Shown: positions 33,301-42,300 of the stretch, piece after piece
Layout of the letters: every line of letters starts with the position of its first letter
How positions within the stretch are numbered: position 1 is the first letter of the stretch
Assembly: GCA_040954595.2 (NCBI GenBank)
Contig: CM082576.2
Location: 17,670,001 to 17,734,000, forward strand
Length of the DNA: 64,000 nt
Reading direction: 5' to 3'
Source: Balanoglossus misakiensis
Taxonomy: Eukaryota; Hemichordata
Program-made: the position numbers and the translations under genes
The notes under the pieces: model-generated
Told to the model about the DNA's origin: nothing
The model's database searches: none
The model's input: only the letters and a program-made list of their open reading frames with translations

Positions 33301-36300
33301 ACCGCCTAACACTTCACCGAGACCCGATCCACGTTGATATGTGGTACCGCGATATACAGGGAAATTATTCCCTCTGGCCTGGTTAAGATAATAGCTGTGG
33401 TAGGAGTCGGAGATCATGGTTCAAGAATGATGCAGATTTGTAAGTCTATAGCAAATAGGGTGGACGTCTCTGTCTGAAGTGAAGTTTTACGGTCACTCTC
33501 CCAGACTCAAATGGCACGGGTCTACCTTGACCGTCTCTTATGTCGATCTCCACCGTCTCAAAATGATTGCGACTGAGGGGTAAATAGTGGGGATTATTGA
33601 CTGTGTATGTCACAGCCTGTCTATGTATTCCTTCAACAGGAACATTGCATAGCAAAGGTGCGGAGATGTTCCCGACCAACTGATATTGTATCAGATCGGT
33701 GTAAACATAGAGTACGTGGAGTGCTGAGTCTACATCCGCCTGTCTCTCTGCAGTCCCTTTACCCACTTTCATCCCAGGACTCATACCAAGCATCTCGGCT
33801 ACCTCCGTGTTAAGCTCGATGCAATATCCTTCATCAATCTCATACCCCACACGTCCTGTGCGACTGTTGTATTTTATTTTTACATGATTTACCAATGTTT
33901 CGGGTATCCTATTGATAAAGCATGCTATCAGGTCTTCTGCATCTCTATAATACCCTGCAGGGATACGTATGTTTTCATCCTTCCTGGTATTGTTACTCTC
34001 ATTCACATGTTCATTATCTTCGATCTTCACACTTGTGCATTTAATCATATTCCCTCGATTTGAAACATTGTTCCAGGACGTAGGGTATATTATTTGAACA
34101 AGCGCCACCTCCCACTCCCCGCTTAACTCATGGTTCCACAGCTGTCAATCACACTGAACCCTCAGCCAATCAGAGCCCAGAAAAGTCATGCTGTTGCGCA
34201 ACCGCCATTTTGTCCCACATATAATCAACAACGTCGCCTACAGTACACGCCCAGAATAGGGAGACAGACAGCTGCCTAAAAGTTTTATTTCTGTATTGGA
34301 AATTTATTGGTTTTAAATATCGGCCAAAATGGTGAAGAGATGCGCCTGGGGGACATGTAAATCGGACGAACGGTACCTTGACCCAACATCGCGTATATAT
34401 TTTGTCCCGTTTCCGAAGCCAAAAACGCAGAGAGAGAGGTGTCTCAGGTGGATAAAAGCTTGCGGACGACCACATTATCAACTAAATGTTGAGAACATCA
34501 ACAAACACAAGTATGTTTGCTCAAAGGTAAGAAATGACTTTTTTGTAATTCCAAAATGTGTATTTGCTCATCGTGAATTCATGGTTCTGATGGTAGCTTG
34601 GTCTTGGAAAAAAAATTCCGTCGCTTTCTGTAAACAGACCCGTCACCATGGTCACGCGTCGCGAGTCGTCTGCTCAAAATTATTACGAATATTTCATGGC
34701 AATCATCATGATTCTGTAATGAAGTCATATAAAAATGTTATTGTGATGTATTGTCGTTGATTCAAAGCATTTTAATAAAAAAATGCATGTTCTGTAGTTG
34801 ATTTCGGGTCACGTCACGCTGATGACATGACCCGCCATGACCCCGAACCTGTCGTCAGTGCAATGAAAACAAACTACACTGCTCCCGGCTCCCCGATCCC
34901 ATTCTTACCGTGACCAATTCTAATGGCTAGATGTGCCCAAATAAAACTTGCGATCGGATCGATCGTGTGTTGTCATCTTACTGATTTATCTAAATCTTGA
35001 TTGACGTTTCTGTTTCGTTTTCAGCATTTTCCCGACGCCAATGGGCCAACGCCAGGATGTACAGACCCGCTACCAGCTGATGGCAGTACCTATACTCCCA
35101 CAAGGTTACCACCAAAAAGAAGATGTCAATCTGACCAACACACACCGGATTATTTGCCTCTCAAAAGAAAATGCCTTGCAAGTGCGTTTGAGAATGTAAT
35201 GAAGTAAGTGTTCACAGCCATATTTTCTGCATTTCAAAATAGAGTATCTAAGTTGGGACAATAACAAAATAATCATTGGATTTAATGTAAGTGTCCTTTG
35301 TTATTGTGTATGTTTCTACTCTGACCTTTGGAAATTCTCCATATCATATGAAACAGTAAACTAATTCTAATAATCTTTTCCAAACAAGTGTTCTTCCATG
35401 GACAGCTATCTGTTTCAGTGGTGTGGATATTTTCAGAAAATATTCATCCAGTAATATTGGTATGTAATGGTGTGAATTATTTTGTTGTTATAGTGCCCCA
35501 TATCAACAAAATGTTACAAGACAAGTGGAAACTGATGAAAACATCAATATCCAGCGGCAGACAAGAAGTGTAGGCACTCAAACAGAACATGCATGTAAGT
35601 ATAATTAACATTAAGGCTCCAACATTTATGTGTACTACTGTTGAAAGTTGAATTACTGTTTTGATTGAAATTCTTTCATCAACAATATTGATGTGTCAGG
35701 AATGAAATAGGCTGCCACAATGTTGATAAGCAAATCATTGGATATTTTAGTGTGGTGTATGCGATCAATATAAAACACTACTCATTTTTAAAAAGGGTTT
35801 ATTAATTAACATTTTGAAAGATATGGTTTTGCATGATTTTTGAAAAAAAGGCTAAGCTTAGTCAACATCTCCTGCATATATAAAATATCTGGAAAAACGC
35901 GCTGTGTGAACAAGTCATTTTGTGTAAAGACAACAAAATCACAAAATTCTGCCCCTGAAACCATTAACTGACCCTGTACTTGTGAAAAATATGCATGATT
36001 TTTCTTTAGAACTTTATCACCATTAGGGGAATACTTGAGCATAAAATTGGGAAGTTTGCTGATAGCATCCTCAATGGTCAAATTTCGTGCACTGTAAGGA
36101 CATTTACATTCGATTATTCCGCACCTACCATCATCACATACCCTCCCATCAGGGGTTGCACCCAGAAACCCAAATTCTTTATTGACAATCAAACCACATT
36201 CATGTATATGTCTGTTTTTGAATACATCCAAATAGTTGGATTTTGCTTTTGGTTCATTACGTTTACCATATTCCAAAGAAATAGCTGTTATTGATTTGTT

Positions 36301-39300
36301 TTGAAACAAGCTATCAAGAAATTTTACAGATGGAGCTGATTTCCGATGAACAATCCTGCCAAAATTTGAAGCGGTCAGGCGACATGCCCTTGCTTTTTGC
36401 CAGTTGTTGAACCCAGCTTCTCCCCTTGTCTCTAGTTCAAGTTTTTCTGGACAGGTCTGTTCAAAATCTTCATTCAGGCTTATAAATTCTGCTGGAAGAC
36501 TGACTGGAGCTTTTTTGGGTAAAAGTGTTGGTCCACAGCCATGGCTAATTGATGGCTCGGTTGTCTTCATATTGTTCATCTGCAAAAACAAATGAAAATA
36601 TTGCAAAATACATTTGAAGTACATATTTTCTGTCTATTTTTTCAGGGATATCACCACTTGACCTTCTAGCACAGAGTGCCGAAATTTGTAGAATGGAACA
36701 GAAACTACAGCAGAAGGATGACACGATCGATAAACTCAATGCTCAGCTATCGGAAAAAGATGAAAAAATCAAAACACAGACCGATAGTAAATTTGGTGTA
36801 TCAGCTGTCCTCAAACGTCAGAAGAAACTGAAGGGACTATTCAAATATTATACTGGAATCACATATGTTAGATTTATTGCTTTATTGACATTTCTTTTAC
36901 CAAACAAAACAGTTTTAAACTACAAGAAAAAGAGAGTTGATGTGAAAAATTTAACTAGTAGAAATTGTTTATTTCTGTGTCTGTGTCGTCTTCGACACAA
37001 TTTTGGGTTGCGGGATGTGGCTGTTAGGTTCCAGATTGGGCTGCAGTCAGCTGGAGATATTTTCAATACCTGGATTGATCACATGTATTGGAAATTTGGC
37101 CAGCTTAATATTTGGCCACACAGAAATATAATCATGGGGAAAATGCCGCCAAATTTCAAGACCGATTTTAAGACCACCATGGTAATTATTGATTGTACCG
37201 AATTGAAAACTCAGTCGCCAAGTGCTTTAGGCCTTCAAAGCCAATTATATAGCGATTATAAGTCTAACACAACATTGAAAAGTTTAGTGGGCTGTGACCC
37301 TAGTGGTTCTTTAGTTTTTGTTTCTGAATTATTTACTGGGGGGATATCTGATGTTGAAATTTCAAGGGAGAGTGGGTTTCTTAATTTGTTACAGGATTTA
37401 TTAGTTAGTGGGTACCTTAAAAGGGGGGATGCCATTATGGCGGATAAGGGGTTTACACTTAACAATGAAATAGCTGGACTTGGTTTAGAATTGAATATTC
37501 CCCCTTTTGTTTCTTCCACTGCACAAATGTCTGTTGCAGAAACAGAAACCACAGAAAAAATAGCCAAACACAGAATACACATTGAAAGACTAATAGCCAA
37601 AGTAAAAACATACAAAATTGTCTCTGAAACTATACCAACCTCTCTTTTTAGAAAGATTAATTCTATCTGGTCTGTCTGTAGTTATTTAACTCTCTTTCAG
37701 GATGTTTTTGTAAAAGAGAAAGAAGTAAAATAAACACATTTTTTATCACAAGCGACCGTAACCAGTTAGCAGGATTGATATGCAGGTTATGATGAGAAGC
37801 TGAATAATAATAATAATAATTAATAATTTATTTATTTATTTTATTTTTTATGAGAATACATGAATGTCTGAATGTTATGATTGTATTTTGAATCTGGTAA
37901 TAAATAACATTTTTACCCTATATTAATTGTAACATTTATTTCTCTGAGTGGTTTCTGGGGGAAGGACAGCAATACAATCTTTTCCATGAGAAAATTTAAT
38001 TTTTGGCCAATTATGTTGTAAAGGACAAAAGAAAAAGTGACAAGGAAAACTTGTCAATAAATATGCAATATTCCCAATATTATCTCTTTGTATATCATCT
38101 TATTCACTACACTGCACTACTGTACAGTACAGTAATACTGGTAAATCACTCACCTGGTAAGATAAAATGGATCCTAGCTGTACTTCACCAAAAGGAGATT
38201 GAGTCATAGGGACATCGCTGGATACAGTGTACTCTAAGGGTGTGCCTTTGATTCCCTTCAGAATTTCTATGTCCTCTGATGTTACTTTGGGCATCCTGGA
38301 AAAAATATTGCCATTGTTGATGAACGTTTTTGTTCAAAATATTCTAGCCTTGAAACCCTGTATTTCTCTGCCCCTGTGCCAATTCCAATTTCTTGATCTA
38401 CTGTGAATAGTTTGATGAAATATTCAGTCTTATATTGTTGACAATGAATTCAAGTCTTGTCTTGGATCCCATTGTCATCAATAATAATGCTGTTCTTATC
38501 AATATTTTCAAATAGATACTTACTTTCTACTGGTGTCTATCTGGCAAACTATAGGTCGCCGTCGCCTTGATTCAGCTAATGGCCTGGCTACAACAACATG
38601 ATTTATTGGAACAGGTTTTATTTTGGGTCCCCTTGGAACATGCCATTGTTGTGGTATAGTGGTACAGCTCAGCTGGGTTGGTACTGATGAAAAATTATGA
38701 AGTTTTAAGCCCTGTAGAGATTTCAGTAGCCCGATAACATGTGAGCAGTGACCACTTAAACCAGAAAAGATAAAAAAAACGACAGGGTTTAATTCTTTAA
38801 TGTACTAAAGCCTTCTTTTCAAAGCAAATCTTTTGAAACACAACCTTGACCTTGCGGTGAGAGCCCCGGCGGAAAGTTTTGCATAAAGGTCACTGAACAA
38901 GTCAACCGCCGATCAATGACAAGTGAAGCCCCCGCGCCCGTATGCGTACCGCTACGGCATCACTAGCACTCGGGCTACACGTTGCCGATATACGAACACA
39001 TTCACCAAATCATTTTGCAAGATCCACGGAATTGTTGTCCTGACATATGAACAGTTTTCACAATATCAGTTGTTATGTAATGAACTGAGAATCCCCTTGC
39101 AGTCTAGCCCCCCCCCCTTTCACGTTGACGTCATGATACTTGATCGGCGCCGCCTTTTCGCCACGATCATATAAATACCAATATTTGAAATGTGGTAAAT
39201 TTTACGGATGAACAAAAGATAATGTGTAAATAAAATGACTTACCCTGCTTTGCACGTACAGTAAGCGTTCGTTATTTTTTTATCCACCGTCGAAATTGAG

Positions 39301-42300
39301 ATGTCGATACGGTGCGGAAGCTCTGACTTTCTCATGGATCTCCAACACCGCGCACGAATGTTTACCTCCGCAGTGTTACTGTCGTCAACTTTTATATCAT
39401 GGACATAACCTTGAGTAAAATAGTTTAAACCCTTTTCCTGTGACTTCTTGGATAGGTTTTTGAACTCTGGGAGGTAGCATACAGAAATGTCGCCAGGAAC
39501 ATTGCGCAGACTATCGCTGAACGATTCCAGTTTCCCCGCCATGTTTATTTACATTGGGGAGGTCAATGTCCCACAAGCTCAAAGCTTGTGGGGCGTAGCA
39601 ACAGTAACCAAGGGGGGCGTGGCTTATGCCCGTAGAGTGGAACCATGAACTCCATCCTGTGCGCAAGTTTCGTAACATAATGTGTCGTTGTATTACCAGG
39701 GTAGACATGCTGACTTGAATCACACGGTAGCAAGATGTAGAACTCCATAACTGTATGTTTTAAACACTCTTTATGTTGTTGATATCCTGAACCCAGGAGT
39801 CAAACTGACGTGGATAGCCCAGCCATCTAACTAAATATTCGGTCGATCCTCTTCTACGTCGTTTACGTAGAACTTTCTCGATCCGATACAGATCATCCGT
39901 TTTGACCACTTTTGTCAGCTCCAACTCGTAAAAAGTTCCTGTGATAACCTCGTTGTTGTAATCAGCTAGCCTGTACACAGGATAGCGACGCGCGACACGT
40001 TTTACAACGGTGAATATTTCCTCTGAAAAATTCGTTTTGTATCCTTTCGCAAACACACCTCTGTTTGTCGATATCCTAACCTTATCACCAACTTTGAATT
40101 TGAACTTGAATGGTTGTGAGAGGGATCGCTTGATGTCACCTCCATGAAGTCTTCGCCAAATGAGTAACTGGTTTTCACTGGTCACGTCCACAGGCTTTTC
40201 TTGTGTTGTGGTGTGACGAGTATTATTGTATGATTCAATAAAATGTTTGAGTTGATCGAGATATTTATAATCTCCTTTCAACGTGAAATACCGATACATT
40301 CGTCCTTTCAGAGTACGATGGAACCGCTCAACTATAGCACACTTAGTATTCTCATTCTGGGCTGTGTAATGCTCAATCCCTCGCTGTTTAAGAAATTCCT
40401 GAAATTTTCTACTGGTGAATTCACCACCTTTATCAGTATAAATTTTTTCGGGTGTTCTTCCTGATCGCGGGAAAATCTTCTTAACGCCATCAATAATAGT
40501 TTGAGGGAATTTATTTTTTACCGGCTCAGCGAATGCATATCTGGATAACACATCGATACATGTTAATAGGTATTTCACACCTCTATTGTATCTGGACAGA
40601 GAAGATACATCGGTGAGGTCCATCTGCCATATCTCATCAACTCGGAAGGCAATCGTTTTATTCCGCAGAAATTTCTTCCTCGCAGTTTTATGGAGAGTAT
40701 AGCTATCCTGGGTTGTTAGCCATTTTCTGATCTTCCCCTTGGAGACATTATACAGGCCTTCATCTTTTACCGCCTTGTGTAATCCGTCTACGCCAGCAAA
40801 TGCAGAGACATTTTGGGGTTCGCTGTACTTTTGACTTAGGTATCTGTCTAGCTCCATCCGTGAATGTTGAGTTTTTAACCACAATACGACTACCAAAACA
40901 CGCACACACACATTTCACACGATTGAATAGACGTGAAAATCGCAAGGGTAACCATCCACAGCACGACATGTTCTTACAATGACATCCGTCTCTAGACAGG
41001 GGTTATCATAGACTGATCAGTATCGATGCAAATCATTTAGATTTATCTTTGTTAAAAACTTTAACAATAAATATGATTATCAAAGTGGGGAGGGAGGGCT
41101 TTTGATAGAAGCACACGCACACAAACAATCACTCATAAAACAACAAAGTGTTTTCTGTTTCACATAATTAATCGTAAATTTTAATAGCACCATCAGCTAG
41201 AAATAATAGTATATATTTCGAAAGTAAGAAAAAAAAACACGCAATAACACATCAAAACAGATTTTCAAGTAAAAAAAAAAAGCAACACGGTGTGATATCA
41301 GTTTTCTGTCCATGGTTAAGAGTTATTTTGTTCACTCATTCATTACTTTAGTTCGTTGATATCGGTGGACATAGAGGCTCTGCAAGACCTTCGTAATCAC
41401 TTTTCGTCATAGGCGCCTCCCACGAAGTCATACCCGTCAATTCCCGCGGCGGGTAGCTGATCCTCGATGACAACGGTGTGCTGGTCTCTCTATCATAGGG
41501 TTTCCTACCCCGTCTCTCCGTAGCATGTACTACGGCAGTCGTCATTCTCGGGATGTGTCTATGATGTCTCTTCTGTAGAGCTGGAGGTTCCTGTCTCGAT
41601 GGCGTAGCATTCTGCAGAACATCAATTACATCACCAACCGCGTCATCTATGTTAGCAATATGTGACTTGAGAATCTCCCATTCGCCAACGTCCGAGGCAA
41701 GACCCTTACGTGTCGGTAGATTTTTCTCATCATACTGACGGATATGAACTTTCACGCTGCCCTTCCACGTTGAAATTGACACGTATTTCCCTCGTTGGTT
41801 GAGCGCAAAACGTTTTTCATAGTTACCGGCCTCTGATGATATCTGCCCGTCGGATGTTTTGCGAGACATCGTAACGCTGATGACGATGAATAAGCCTGGT
41901 AATGTTATGAAGACGATGGCTTTACCGGAATGCTGGAGAGTCAGTCTGACCAGCTTTTTATGTCCCACTCTGAAACGCCTCCCTATCATCACATGTATGA
42001 GAATGACCCCCCTTATCGGTACCCAAGTAGCCACCGACCACGTGGGGGTTAATTAAATAGAAGTCTTGCCGAATTCAATAACTTTCTATACTTTTAATTA
42101 ACGTCCCCATGAAAATATTTCATATCATTACCATACTTATTAAACACCTACTCCATAAAAATACCTGCATCTCATTAATAATATGAATATTAACGAGTAC
42201 CCAAATAGCCACTCATCATTAGCATATCTGCATCTTATGAATACATGAATATATGATATGAATACATGCATATATGAATATTTGAATATATAATGAGTAC

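Larger units (their letters stand above)
34129..39647. mobile_element. ISL2EU-type DNA transposon with THAP transposase and SWIM/YqaJ accessory gene
   Basis: The element is 5519 bp. Short terminal inverted repeats, CATGGTTCCAC at 34129 and GTGGAACCATG at 39637-39647, are flanked by AACT (34125-34128 and 39648-39651). If the TIR is read one base longer the duplication is AC. It carries two spliced genes, both with fully consistent exon phases and no stop. The combination of a THAP plus DDE_Tnp_4-like transposase with a YqaJ-type nuclease is the hallmark of the ISL2EU group (family knowledge). It looks recently active. Confidence 0.85.
33446..39748 (-). pseudogene. mCP: Polinton minor capsid (penton-type) protein, split by an ISL2EU transposon
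   Basis: The 5' part runs from ATG 39748 to 39648 (about 34 codons). The rest is 34128-33446, ending in a typical C-terminal strand region ([12 protein letters not shown]). The two parts are in the same frame once the 5.5-kb transposon at 34129-39647 and one copy of its AACT duplication are discounted. About 222-260 residues and a beta-rich profile fit the single jelly-roll minor capsid protein. Nothing else in it appears broken, so the transposon came after the gene was intact. Confidence 0.8.
23570..42150. mobile_element. Polinton/Maverick DNA transposon (degenerate, with nested insertions)
   Basis: Terminal inverted repeats: AGAAAGTTATTGAATTCGGC at 23570 matches the complement at 42087-42068, and the similarity runs inward over CACGTGGTCGGTGGCTACTT to GGCGTTTCAGAG (23690 and 41965 area). 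On the left this end is present twice (second copy 23706-23840). The gene set is diagnostic: protein-primed DNA polymerase on +, and on - a protease, major capsid, small basic protein, minor capsid, integrase and PC4-like protein. No packaging ATPase was found. Outer sequence at 22448-22515 is the inverted complement of the tandem repeats at 42228-42515, so the true element may span 22448-42515. It lies in an intron of gene 3. Two other elements have inserted into it. Confidence 0.9.

Noticed and set aside
34329-34760. Single-exon 143-codon reading of the THAP ORF
   Set aside because: The THAP motif needs the His encoded after the GTAAGA donor at 34527; the read-through part is intron.
41870-42034. 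N-terminal extension of the PC4-like ORF to 42034
   Set aside because: It runs into the Polinton terminal inverted repeat; the Met at 41869 gives a typical compact PC4-like protein.
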